From positions 1,364,910 through 1,428,909 of the forward strand of contig NZ_NJER01000001.1 in assembly GCF_002753895.1 (NCBI RefSeq): 64,000 nucleotides of DNA, written 5' to 3'. The stretch's first letter is position 1; every line of letters starts with the position of its first letter. Origin of the DNA: Halobacteriovorax sp. JY17 (GTDB lineage: Bacteria > Bdellovibrionota > Bacteriovoracia > Bacteriovoracales > Bacteriovoracaceae). Position numbers and translations under genes: made by a program. The notes beneath the pieces were generated by a model. The model saw only the letters and a list, made by a program, of their open reading frames with translations, did not search any database and had not been told where the DNA came from. Of this stretch, positions 45,209-53,346 are shown piece after piece.

Positions 45209-46035
45209 TGGAAATTCATAAATTCTCTTTTAGAGGAAAAGTTAAAGGAAAAGAAGGTATTACACTTCTAGACTTTCTAGCAGAAGTGACTCCTCTCTCG
45301 AAGTCACTCATAAAGAAACATGCAAGCAATGGTGGGATTTGGATAAAGAAAAAAGGCGTTGGCCCACTCAATAGAATTAGAAGAGTAAAAACAGAATTAA
45401 CCTCTGAAGACTATATAGAATGTCACTATGACCCAAATCTTCCAGAAGTAGATATGTCTCTAGTCAAACAAGTTTATAAAACAAAGTCTTGGGGTGTTTG
45501 GTATAAGCCAGCGGGTGTCCTTTCACAGGGAACAAAGTTTGGCGATCAGGCCTCAATTATTCGACATATTGAAAAAACAAAACCTCATGTCTACCTCATT
45601 CAAAGACTTGACCGTGAAACTTCAGGATTAATGATTATTGCTTACAGAGATAAAGTGGCACGAATTTTTACAAACGCCATGAAGAATAGACTTATTCGAA
45701 AATTCTATCAAGCAGAAGTACTTGGTACACTTAGAACTCCTGAAGGAGAAATTGATTTCGAACTAGAAGGAAAGAGTGCAAAAACGATTTATAAAGTTCA
45801 CGAGGAACTAGAGCATAGCTCACTTGTTGAACTTGAAATTATAACAGGAAGATATCATCAGATTCGCCAACACTTTGAAAAAATCAAGCACCCAGTAATT
45901 GGCGACCCAAAGTATGGACGTCATAATAAGAATGATGATGGGCTGAAGTTAGTTGCCCATAAACTTGAACTTAAAGATCCGATCTCAAAAGAGGATCATA
46001 TGTTTATTCTACCTGAAGAGTTAAGACTTTTTTAA
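45208..46035 (+). CDS. RluA-family pseudouridine synthase
   Basis: RluA-type enzymes isomerise uridines in rRNA or tRNA. The 275-residue protein has the catalytic motif IQRLDRETSGLMIIA with the Asp, and the C-terminal ITGRYHQIRQHF. An N-terminal S4-like segment (LLDFLAEVTPLSKSLIKK) may bind RNA. The ATG at 45208 follows AAGGAA and overlaps the previous stop. A frame opening at 45154 lies inside the upstream gene and is rejected as start. The target uridine is not predictable. Confidence 0.9.
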   Translation: MEIHKFSFRGKVKGKEGITLLDFLAEVTPLSKSLIKKHASNGGIWIKKKGVGPLNRIRRVKTELTSEDYIECHYDPNLPEVDMSLVKQVYKTKSWGVWYKPAGVLSQGTKFGDQASIIRHIEKTKPHVYLIQRLDRETSGLMIIAYRDKVARIFTNAMKNRLIRKFYQAEVLGTLRTPEGEIDFELEGKSAKTIYKVHEELEHSSLVELEIITGRYHQIRQHFEKIKHPVIGDPKYGRHNKNDDGLKLVAHKLELKDPISKEDHMFILPEELRLF

Positions 46036-46221
46036 CTTCTTCTTGAGACCTGTTACTCTAATTTTCTTTGAAGTCGGCTTTAAAGGGCCGACCTTTAGGA
46101 TACCTTTTTGAACTGGATATAAAATTCCCTGTCCTACTAGAAATGCTCTACCAATTTTTGCTATATGTGCCAATGCTACTCCAATATTTAACTGACTACT
46201 TTGTAGGCCTATAGCTTCCAT
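46021..46221 (-). CDS. Possible small basic protein
   Basis: A 66-codon frame fills most of the space between mgsA and the pseudouridine synthase gene. It has a hydrophobic N-terminal half (LNIGVALAHIAKIGRAFLVG) and a very basic tail (GLKKKLKKS). The ribosome site is weak (GGAT close to the ATG). It contains a GTCGGC/GCCGAC hairpin at 46073-46092, which could instead be regulatory RNA structure. I keep it as a low-confidence gene downstream of mgsA. Confidence 0.35.
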   Translation of the reverse strand: MEAIGLQSSQLNIGVALAHIAKIGRAFLVGQGILYPVQKGILKVGPLKPTSKKIRVTGLKKKLKKS

Positions 46222-46246
46222 TTATCCATACGCCCCACATCAATGT

Positions 46247-46702
46247 CTAAGACTTTGAAGTGAGTACTTTTCTATCCTTCTTGTAGCGGTCTAGATGCTC
46301 TAAATCTCTCTGATACTCCTTTCCCATCAACGGGGAAGAAATTAAGAAGTCTGCGCTTGTTTGATTACAGGCGAGAGGAATATTCCACACAGTGGCCAAA
46401 CGCAATAAAGCTTTTACATCTGGATCATGGGGCATACTTTCTAATGGGTCCCAAAAAAATATAAGAAGATCTATTTTTCCCTCTGAGATTTTTGCACCTA
46501 TCTGCTGATCTCCACCCAAAGGACCCGAAATAAATTTAGTCACACTCAGGCCCAACTCTTGCTCGATTAAGGTACCAGTTGTTCCCGTCGTGAAGAGTTT
46601 ATGCTTCTTAAGAATTTCAATATTCTCTTGGCACCACTTAATTAGCTTTGGCTTCTTTGAGTCGTGGGCCACAAGGGCAATATTCTTTGATACCTTAATC
46701 AT
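46247..46702 (-). CDS. mgsA: Methylglyoxal synthase
   Basis: MgsA converts dihydroxyacetone phosphate to methylglyoxal and phosphate, a bypass that relieves sugar-phosphate stress. The sequence has ALVAHDSKK, the phosphate-binding [25 protein letters not shown] with the catalytic Asp, and [15 protein letters not shown] with the catalytic His. The ATG at 46702 follows GGAG by six bases and is preferred to the ATG at 46714. It is divergent from the reductase-like gene, with an inverted repeat in between. Confidence 0.95.
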   Translation of the reverse strand: MIKVSKNIALVAHDSKKPKLIKWCQENIEILKKHKLFTTGTTGTLIEQELGLSVTKFISGPLGGDQQIGAKISEGKIDLLIFFWDPLESMPHDPDVKALLRLATVWNIPLACNQTSADFLISSPLMGKEYQRDLEHLDRYKKDRKVLTSKS

Positions 46703-46778
46703 CTCTGTCTCCATTAGTGCATATTCACTTATTTTATCAAATATTCAATAATTTAACTAATCTATTTACTGATAGAGA

Positions 46779-46810
46779 ATATCAATTAGATAGCATCGAA
46801 GCATTGATAT
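46779..46810. promoter_or_regulatory. Inverted repeat between divergent mgsA and reductase-like gene
   Basis: ATATCAAT (46779-46786) and ATTGATAT (46803-46810) are perfect 8-bp arms, 24 bases centre to centre. They lie close to where both divergent promoters should be, so this could be an operator; no known regulator consensus was matched with confidence. Confidence 0.35.
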
Positions 46811-46832
46811 AAACTATACAAAAGGAGTTAAT

Positions 46833-47849
46833 ATGAATGAAAAAATATATGAAACAACAGTCATTGGAGGAGGTTCAGCTGGAATTATGGCCGCACTTCG
46901 CTCGGTTTTAAATAACGACGAAACACTCTTCTTTCCTGGCAACCAAAAGAATAAGAAAAAATCACGCGCGATGTGGGTACGAAAAGTTGAAAATATTCCA
47001 GGTTTTCTAGATTTCAAACAAGGTATAAATAACCCTAACAAACAGGCCTATGACTACCTCTCAGATGAAAAGTATGCAGATGTTTTCATTCCACAAAAAA
47101 ACACAGGGATCAAGAGTATAAAAAAAGAAAGTGATGGGATATTTACTCTTATAGATTCTAATGAAAAGAAATGGAGAACTAAATACGTTATTCTCACGAC
47201 AGGAATGATGGATGTTCAACCTTTTATCGAAAATGATATTCGAGCAATTTTTCCTTTTGCAAACAGTCAAGCAATAGAGTACTGCGTTCGATGTGATGGT
47301 CACCACACTAAGGATAATGAAATCGCTGTCATTGGTCATACCACTTCTGCGGCCTGGGTCTCAATTATGATTAATGAGAGATATAATATTCCAAATTTAA
47401 CAATCATGACGAATGGAAAATCACCAGAGTTTGACGATGAAACAAAAGAGCTTATAGAACTCTACGGTATTAACGTAGAAGAAGGTGAAATTGTAGATTT
47501 CTTAGGAGACAAGAAAGAAGGTATACTTGAAGGATTTATTCTTGATGATGGAAGTATTATTCATGCACAGAACGCCTTTGTCTCACTTGGGGTTATCGTC
47601 TACAACGAGCTTGCACTAGAGCTTGGTGCGAAAGTCGATCAAAGAGGCTTTGTCACTACCGACGAAAAAGGTCAATCATCTATTGAAAACTTCTACATAG
47701 CAGGAGATTTAAGGGCGGGTATCAAGAAGCAAATTTACACCGCTTGGGATTCCGCCGTTGATAGTGCAGATGATATAAATGCTAAAATAAGAAGAGAGAG
47801 AAGGCAAAAACAACTTCTAGAGTTTAGAGCAAAAAAAGGAGATAATTAA
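46833..47849 (+). CDS. Thioredoxin reductase-like FAD-dependent oxidoreductase
   Basis: The protein has the FAD site GGGSAGIMAAL at the N-terminus, a redox pair CVRCDGHH (about residue 152) in the position of the thioredoxin reductase CxxC, a variant NAD(P) loop (AVIGHTTSAAW) and the C-terminal FAD motif FYIAGDLRAG. The altered loop and the HH after the cysteines set it apart from true TrxB, so the electron acceptor is uncertain. AAAGGAG precedes the ATG. It heads a run with a TerB-like gene and a HAD phosphatase gene. Confidence 0.75.
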   Translation: MNEKIYETTVIGGGSAGIMAALRSVLNNDETLFFPGNQKNKKKSRAMWVRKVENIPGFLDFKQGINNPNKQAYDYLSDEKYADVFIPQKNTGIKSIKKESDGIFTLIDSNEKKWRTKYVILTTGMMDVQPFIENDIRAIFPFANSQAIEYCVRCDGHHTKDNEIAVIGHTTSAAWVSIMINERYNIPNLTIMTNGKSPEFDDETKELIELYGINVEEGEIVDFLGDKKEGILEGFILDDGSIIHAQNAFVSLGVIVYNELALELGAKVDQRGFVTTDEKGQSSIENFYIAGDLRAGIKKQIYTAWDSAVDSADDINAKIRRERRQKQLLEFRAKKGDN

Positions 47850-47864
47850 AAAAAAGGAAGGTTT

Positions 47865-48293
47865 ATGATAAGTGAAAGTAAGTTTCAAATGTGGAGAGGA
47901 ACAATCGCTCTCGTTCAAGTTGATAATAAAGTTTCTAACGAAGAGAAATTATGGCTTGATGAGCACTTGAAGAAGATTCCATTTACAAAAGAGCAAAAAG
48001 AAATACTACTTAATGACTTTAGAAATGGAATCAAGCTCGACGATGTTCTATTGGCCTCTCTAGATCCAAGAGAGAGAGGAATGCTTGTAAGCTTCGCCAA
48101 TACGATCTTCAAGAGGGATGGACTAGTACCAGAGGAAGAAGTCATACTTAATCAGTTAACAGAGAAAATTCTGGGTGATTTAAATATGAGTGATCTCACA
48201 AAAGAAGTTGAAGATTTAGAAGACTCAATGGAAGTTGAAGCAGAAGGAAATATCTTCAAGAAATTAATTACAATTGTTACCTCTTTCTTGTAA
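47865..48293 (+). CDS. TerB-like protein
   Basis: The 142-residue helical protein resembles TerB/DjlA-type domains: MWRGTIALVQVDNKVSNEEK at the start and a second acidic EF-like repeat FKRDGLVPEEEVIL. TerB domains bind metals and occur in stress and membrane-associated systems. AGGAAGGTTT precedes the ATG. The gene is 15 bases after the reductase-like gene and its stop overlaps the next start by one base, so the three genes are one operon. Confidence 0.65.
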   Translation: MISESKFQMWRGTIALVQVDNKVSNEEKLWLDEHLKKIPFTKEQKEILLNDFRNGIKLDDVLLASLDPRERGMLVSFANTIFKRDGLVPEEEVILNQLTEKILGDLNMSDLTKEVEDLEDSMEVEAEGNIFKKLITIVTSFL

Positions 48294-48913
48294 TGGAATC
48301 TCTTAAGAATATTCCGACATTTGAAGAGCTACGCAAGATCACTAAGGTAAAGTCTATTTTCTTTGACATGGATGGAACTCTTGTCAATACTGAACCTCTC
48401 CATGCAAGAGCATTACAAGAAACACTGAAACAATTATCTTCTTCTAAGAAATTCACAAAAGAAGAACTTCTTAAAAGATATCATGGTCTTGCAGATCATT
48501 TTGTCTACGCAGATTTGAAAGTATATATCAACGCAAGTCTTCCAAATTTCCTAGAAATAAAAAATAGTATTTTCCTAAAATTACTAGATGAATCTGAAAT
48601 ATTGATTGATGACCGAATAATGGAGCTTCTTAGAGATCTTAAGAGCAACGGCTATCAACTCGCTCTGATAACAGCATCAGAAAAAGTTCCCGCGTTAATG
48701 CTTCTAAAGAAAGAAGGTATTGAAAAGTTCTTTGATTTAATACTAACCAGAGATGATTGCCAAAGGACAAAGCCAGACCCTCTTCCCTACCTAGAAGCCC
48801 TAAGACTTCTAGACATCACTAAAGAGGAAGCTTTTATTTTTGAAGACAGTGAGGCAGGCATTCAAGCTGCTAAGAATAGTGGAATTCCCTTTAAGGCCGT
48901 AAATTGGTTCTAA
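48293..48913 (+). CDS. HAD-superfamily phosphatase (beta-phosphoglucomutase-like)
   Basis: The 206-residue protein has HAD motif I (FFDMDGTLVNTEPLH), motif II near LITAS, motif III Lys in TKPDPLPYLEAL and motif IV FEDSEAGIQAAK. The helical cap inserted after motif I is of the beta-PGM/phosphoglycolate phosphatase type. The substrate is a small phosphate ester that cannot be specified. It is translationally coupled to the TerB-like gene (TAATG). Confidence 0.85.
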   Translation: MESLKNIPTFEELRKITKVKSIFFDMDGTLVNTEPLHARALQETLKQLSSSKKFTKEELLKRYHGLADHFVYADLKVYINASLPNFLEIKNSIFLKLLDESEILIDDRIMELLRDLKSNGYQLALITASEKVPALMLLKKEGIEKFFDLILTRDDCQRTKPDPLPYLEALRLLDITKEEAFIFEDSEAGIQAAKNSGIPFKAVNWF

Positions 48914-49813
48914 TTAATTATGTCTAAAGTAATAAATATTATCTTTCACTTTATAGACACCATCTCTCTTATTTAAATATGGACTACGCCCTTTAAACAT
49001 TCTTGTAAAGATACTTTTAAGTTCAGCAAACTTCTTCTTATCTTCCACTAAGTAATGCCGATGCCCCCTAGAGGCTAACTTAGAAATATTTAAATATTTT
49101 GCATTACTAGATCTATCACTCTTATTCTTTTTAACCGCTTTATCAAGGTTTCTCCCTAGTCTTGTTCCTTCATAATCTTCATAGTCATTACTGAATTTAT
49201 CTAAGAGTTCACTGCCAAAGAGGACAATATCGTTATCATTATATGTAATATAATTCTCTTTTGAGAAGTCAATTCTATCTACCCAACCGGCATGGTCACG
49301 AGCAGGAACATCTGCGGCATTTATTAAGAGATTAGAGAATAAATTCGCTTTAAAGTCTCCCGGATGGTAATAATTTTCAACCATTTCTTTAAAGACAATA
49401 TTTCCCATACTATGAACAAGTAAGTTCAGCTTTACTCCAAACATCTTTAATGGATGTCTTCTAACATAGGCATTTAATTCAGAGAGAAACTTTGAAAGAT
49501 CTTCGGCCGAAGAAATTGCATTTCCAACAGGTCTTTCAACAGCCGATTTCCACGACGGCCAATGAAACATGATTGTTTTAACACCAAAACTTTCCTCAAT
49601 TTCAGAGATAACACCAAGACCTTTCTCTGGATGCTTTCCTCTTCCATGAATAAAGATATTTATATAACGAGCTCTGCTTCCATCAAGAACTTCTTTCATC
49701 GCTCCCTCTACATCTGTCACATCAAAACGTTTACCAGATGATATATAAAGCCCTGTCTCCGCCATTGAAGAGAGACTTAATAGTAAAAGAGTCAATGTTA
49801 AGAACATCTTCAC
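48914..49813 (-). CDS. Secreted alpha/beta hydrolase (DUF900-like)
   Basis: A signal peptide (MKMFLTLTLLLLSLSSMA) precedes a hydrolase domain with NIFIHGRGKH (oxyanion strand), FHWPSWKSA and the nucleophile elbow LVHSMGN. The layout resembles DUF900-type alpha/beta hydrolases. The substrate may be a lipid or ester, but this is not known. The GTG at 49813 is five bases from GGAGG and is the preferred start; an upstream TTG overlaps the ribosome site. Confidence 0.75.
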   Translation of the reverse strand: MKMFLTLTLLLLSLSSMAETGLYISSGKRFDVTDVEGAMKEVLDGSRARYINIFIHGRGKHPEKGLGVISEIEESFGVKTIMFHWPSWKSAVERPVGNAISSAEDLSKFLSELNAYVRRHPLKMFGVKLNLLVHSMGNIVFKEMVENYYHPGDFKANLFSNLLINAADVPARDHAGWVDRIDFSKENYITYNDNDIVLFGSELLDKFSNDYEDYEGTRLGRNLDKAVKKNKSDRSSNAKYLNISKLASRGHRHYLVEDKKKFAELKSIFTRMFKGRSPYLNKRDGVYKVKDNIYYFRHN

Positions 49814-50024
49814 AGACGCCTCCAAATTAAAGTTATAGAGGCTTTCTCGACCTAAATTCTTTCCAACTTTATAAATGAGCGGCAGTTTTTTTCAGTTAAA
49901 AATTAAAAGTTGAGAAGTTCTGACAAGTTAAGCTCCTTAGTTGACTAAAAAGGTTTTCAACTATTTTTAAAATATCCCTCTTATCTTCCGAGAAGAGGTT
50001 GTGAACATTTTGAAAGAGGATAGT

Positions 50025-51239
50025 ATGCGCTTGTTTTTAGTTTTCTTGATTTTTATTAATACAATTCATGCAGGATATAACCTTGACGAAAAAATTGGTC
50101 AAATGATCCTTGTAGGTTTTAGAGGAAGCGAAATAGATGTAAACCATCAAGTAGTCAAAGATATTAAGCAGTCTAAAATTGGGTCAATCATCTTATTCGA
50201 CTATGATGTAAAACTTGAATCGAGAAAGAGAAATGTCATTGATAAAGATCAATTAATTGATCTAACAAAGAGAGTTCAAAGAGAAAGTGAAATTCCTCTT
50301 TTGATTACAGTAGATCAAGAAGGTGGACTAGTTCAAAGACTCAAACAAAGACACGGCTTCCATAAAGTCCTCTCCCCTGAAGAAATTGGAAAGAAAAATA
50401 ATTTAAATTTCACTTATAGTGAAAGTAAGAAACTCGCCAAAGACCTAGAGTCCGTCGGCATCAATTTAAACTTTGCCCCAAGTGCTGATGTCAATACGAA
50501 TCCAAACAATCCTGTAATTGGAAAGATTGAAAGAAGTTACTCTTCAGATCCAAAGAAAGTAAGTCAACATGTTGCCGCTTTTATCAAGTCTCACCATGAA
50601 CAAAATATTGGAACGACCATAAAGCACTTTCCAGGACATGGGTCATCTAAAGGCGATTCACACAAGGGCTTTGTAGATGTAACTGAAACGTGGAGAGATC
50701 TTGAGCTCATTCCGTTTACTGACATGATTAAGCAGAATCAAGTAGATATTCTCATGTCTGCCCATATTTTCAATGGCTCTCTTGATCCATACTATCCAGC
50801 AACTCTCTCCAAGAAAGTTCTTCAAGACCTCCTTAGAGGGGAATTAAAGTATGATGGTGTTATCATAAGTGACGATATGAATATGAGTGCGATCACCGAT
50901 CATTACGGTTTCGAAAGAGCAATAGAATTAGCAATAAATGCAGGTGTTGATATTCTTCTTTTTGGAAATAACCTTATCTATGAGAAAGAGATCGCTTTTA
51001 AAGTCCACAAAGCTATTCATAAGCTTTTAGACGAGGATAGAATCACAATAGATCAAATCAATTCATCATTTAATAGAATAATGAGTCTCAAAAAGAAGTT
51101 AAAACTTATTAAGAATTTTGATATTGCCCAAGTCTCTACTCTCAAAAGAGGGATTGCCAACAAGAAGTCAGTCCTCGACAAAATTCTTATGAAGAAAAAT
51201 TATGAGGTATTTAAAAAACTAAAGAAAATGGAGAATTAA
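50025..51239 (+). CDS. Secreted glycoside hydrolase family 3 (NagZ-like beta-N-acetylhexosaminidase)
   Basis: NagZ removes N-acetylglucosamine from peptidoglycan fragments. The protein has KHFPGHGSSKGDSHKG, with the NagZ His/Asp dyad loop, and GVIISDDMNMSAI with the nucleophile Asp. Unlike cytoplasmic NagZ it has a signal peptide (MRLFLVFLIFINTIHA), so it should act in the periplasm or outside. The ATG at 50025 follows GAGG; an in-frame GTG at 50001 lacks a site. The C-terminal 40 residues are a basic extension. Confidence 0.88.
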   Translation: MRLFLVFLIFINTIHAGYNLDEKIGQMILVGFRGSEIDVNHQVVKDIKQSKIGSIILFDYDVKLESRKRNVIDKDQLIDLTKRVQRESEIPLLITVDQEGGLVQRLKQRHGFHKVLSPEEIGKKNNLNFTYSESKKLAKDLESVGINLNFAPSADVNTNPNNPVIGKIERSYSSDPKKVSQHVAAFIKSHHEQNIGTTIKHFPGHGSSKGDSHKGFVDVTETWRDLELIPFTDMIKQNQVDILMSAHIFNGSLDPYYPATLSKKVLQDLLRGELKYDGVIISDDMNMSAITDHYGFERAIELAINAGVDILLFGNNLIYEKEIAFKVHKAIHKLLDEDRITIDQINSSFNRIMSLKKKLKLIKNFDIAQVSTLKRGIANKKSVLDKILMKKNYEVFKKLKKMEN

Positions 51240-51937
51240 GCAGCGACTTCTTTTCTCAAGAAGTTTTCTAATTTGGCTTGATTCTCTAAGTTCAAATCAA
51301 AGAACTCTATTTTAAAATTTTTTTCACTAGCACCAAGCAAGCGCTTAACTCTCCCTTTAGTCTTTACTCTATTCTTACTTGGTAATGTAATTATACAATC
51401 AACCACTTCGTCTTTTTCACATTCAAAAATTAAGTGAGGATCATGTACGGTAACACTTCGAATATCTAATTCCATAGCATGAACAATATCTACAAATTTC
51501 TTGCCAATAATATCGACTCTAACATTTCTTAAATAAGTATCTTCGTCCCCTTCAAACTCATCTAAAGATTCTGCGAGGTCACTAATAATATGAACCAGAT
51601 CAGAATAGTAATCATCCTTAGGAAGAAACTTTACGAACTCTAAATCCTTGGTCGGAGTTCCCGACTCCAAATAAGCAGATAGAACAACAACTTCTTTAGG
51701 TCTAAAAGCCTCATCCAAAGTCTTCAATGACTTTATTAATTCAACACCATTAATGACTGGCATATAGAAATCAGTTATAAGAAGCTGAACTCTTTCATTT
51801 CGAAGAAAGTTCAGTGCTTCATAGCCATTCTTAGCGTACATGAAATTTACATCATAACGAAGAACTCCAATACGCTCTTTTAATAAAGAGAAGAAGTCTT
51901 CACTATCATCTGCAACTAAAACTCTAAGTTCTTGCAT
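51236..51937 (-). CDS. Response regulator with C-terminal PilZ-like domain
   Basis: Residues 1-125 form a receiver: VLVADDSEDFF, phospho-acceptor Asp in LLITDFYMPVING and the lysine in FLPKDDYY. Residues 135-225 form a beta-rich domain (VTVHDPHLIFECEKDE, then RVKTKGRVKRLLG) that resembles PilZ-type folds but lacks the RxxxR c-di-GMP motif. GAGGATTTT precedes the ATG. It lies 20 bases after a CBS-domain gene and may be co-transcribed with it. Confidence 0.75.
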   Translation of the reverse strand: MQELRVLVADDSEDFFSLLKERIGVLRYDVNFMYAKNGYEALNFLRNERVQLLITDFYMPVINGVELIKSLKTLDEAFRPKEVVVLSAYLESGTPTKDLEFVKFLPKDDYYSDLVHIISDLAESLDEFEGDEDTYLRNVRVDIIGKKFVDIVHAMELDIRSVTVHDPHLIFECEKDEVVDCIITLPSKNRVKTKGRVKRLLGASEKNFKIEFFDLNLENQAKLENFLRKEVAA

Positions 51938-51957
51938 AAAATCCTCACGATACTAAA

Positions 51958-52416
51958 TCACCAGGATGCTTCATTTAAGTCAGAAACTGCTTTTAATATA
52001 GTTTTTCGGGAAACCGTTCCAATAACTCTTCCCTCCTCTAATACAGGATAAATTTGATAATTATTTCTAAGAAAGAGCTCCACCACATGAGTCAAGTTAT
52101 CATTAGGGCTAATGGACATCACCTGCGTAGACATATAATGAGTAACACTCGAAGGAGCGTGATTATAGTACTTGGCATCCAGAACATATTTCAAACAATC
52201 TTTTTCTGACAAGAACCCGATCATTGCGCCATGTTCATCAACAACAGGGGCACCTGTAAGATCTAGATCAATAAGCATTTCTGACGCTCCCAAAATGGTT
52301 TGATTCCTAGAGATTGTTTGAAAGTTAAGAGTCATGAATTCACGAACTCTATGACCAGAATTAGACTGAGAACTGCTTTCAGACTTTCCCATAACAGCTG
52401 GAGTATAATTAACCAT
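51958..52416 (-). CDS. CBS-domain pair protein
   Basis: The 152-residue protein consists of two CBS motifs (VREFMTLNFQTISRNQTI and ILGASEMLIDLDLTGAPVVD; then YMSTQVMSISPNDNLTHVVE and YQIYPVLEEGRVIGTVSR) after a 25-residue polar lead. CBS pairs bind adenosine nucleotides and regulate partners. The partner here may be the PilZ-like response regulator encoded just downstream. AAGGAGG precedes the ATG. Confidence 0.9.
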   Translation of the reverse strand: MVNYTPAVMGKSESSSQSNSGHRVREFMTLNFQTISRNQTILGASEMLIDLDLTGAPVVDEHGAMIGFLSEKDCLKYVLDAKYYNHAPSSVTHYMSTQVMSISPNDNLTHVVELFLRNNYQIYPVLEEGRVIGTVSRKTILKAVSDLNEASW

Positions 52417-52528
52417 TGAAACCTCCTTATAAGGTATGGAAATTATAGCGAACTACTATAAATATAATAACGAAATTTGAAAGTTCTTATTAACAATTTC
52501 TTCACACTTGCCCCCTATAATAAAGTGC

Positions 52529-52921
52529 ATGAGTAGAATATTTCACCACGACAATATTCTTGTACTATCAATGAATGAGCAAGCTCAGACAAGGCTTTCT
52601 TACGAACTCTCAAGTAATGATTGTGAAGTCAGACAAGTCTACAATCTCACAGAATTAGAAGAGGTCGTCGGAGAATCCCCTACGCTATGTTTAGTGATTT
52701 ACCTAGACAGTCTCTCCCCTGCGCTCTTTGACACTGATCTCTATAAGGAATTTGCAGATCAATTCTTCCTTATTGTTATCGACGATCTCGGAGAAGATCT
52801 TCCCCGAGAACAGCTAGAGGAAATTCCTTTTACAACAATTATCAATAAAGAAGACGAAGCCTCTCTCTACGATATTGGAGCTTTTATTGATGAATTTTAC
52901 GGGGAGGAAGAAGCCGCCTAA
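52529..52921 (+). CDS. Degenerate receiver-like (pseudoreceiver) protein
   Basis: The fold pattern is receiver-like: NILVLSMNEQAQTRLSYEL, LVIYLDSLSP and FTTIINKEDEASLYDI. The first acidic pair is missing, so normal phosphorylation is unlikely. The chosen ATG at 52529 has no Shine-Dalgarno. A perfect TATAAT (52516-52521) ends seven bases before it, so the mRNA is probably leaderless and a longer frame from 52508 would start before the transcript does. The role is unknown. Confidence 0.6.
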   Translation: MSRIFHHDNILVLSMNEQAQTRLSYELSSNDCEVRQVYNLTELEEVVGESPTLCLVIYLDSLSPALFDTDLYKEFADQFFLIVIDDLGEDLPREQLEEIPFTTIINKEDEASLYDIGAFIDEFYGEEEAA

Positions 52922-52923
52922 TC

Positions 52924-53187
52924 TCAATTATGATCAATACTAAAAGAACATCTATACCAGCAAACATCTACTAGATTTTGAAGTTCCTCAATACTCTTAT
53001 AACTCTTTTCTTCCTCAAGATTTTCACTTGAAGGCCGTCTACTATCTTCTTCGATTTTTTCAATTTCATCTATATTCATCACTGGCCAATAGAGTTCAGC
53101 CGCCTCTTCATAGACAAACGAATTCCCATGAGAAAAACTAATCGTGAGAATGAAAAGAATAAAGATTAAGTTTACTTGAGCTTTCAT
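52924..53187 (-). CDS. Small secreted acidic protein
   Basis: The 87-residue product starts with a signal peptide (MKAQVNLIFILFILTISFSHG). The mature part is strongly acidic (DEIEKIEEDSRR, NLEEEKSYKSIEE) and ends with two cysteines close together (DVCWYRCSF). No family is recognised. It converges with the pseudoreceiver gene two bases away. Confidence 0.55.
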   Translation of the reverse strand: MKAQVNLIFILFILTISFSHGNSFVYEEAAELYWPVMNIDEIEKIEEDSRRPSSENLEEEKSYKSIEELQNLVDVCWYRCSFSIDHN

Positions 53188-53346
53188 AATACTTTCATTC
53201 TATTCCCTAAGTATTAATAAAGTTTTAATCTTATAACCCTTTGTTTTCTCGTTCAAATAAAATTACTTTTACTTACTTTTTTTCACATTTATTGCTGTGA
53301 ATTTTAAATAGGTGTAAATTTCTATATCTCTAGAAAAAGGTCATTT

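Noticed and set aside
46073-46092. GTCGGC hairpin as a terminator of the pseudouridine synthase gene
   Set aside because: It is about 40 bases beyond the stop, has no T-tract directly after it, and lies inside another possible reading frame.
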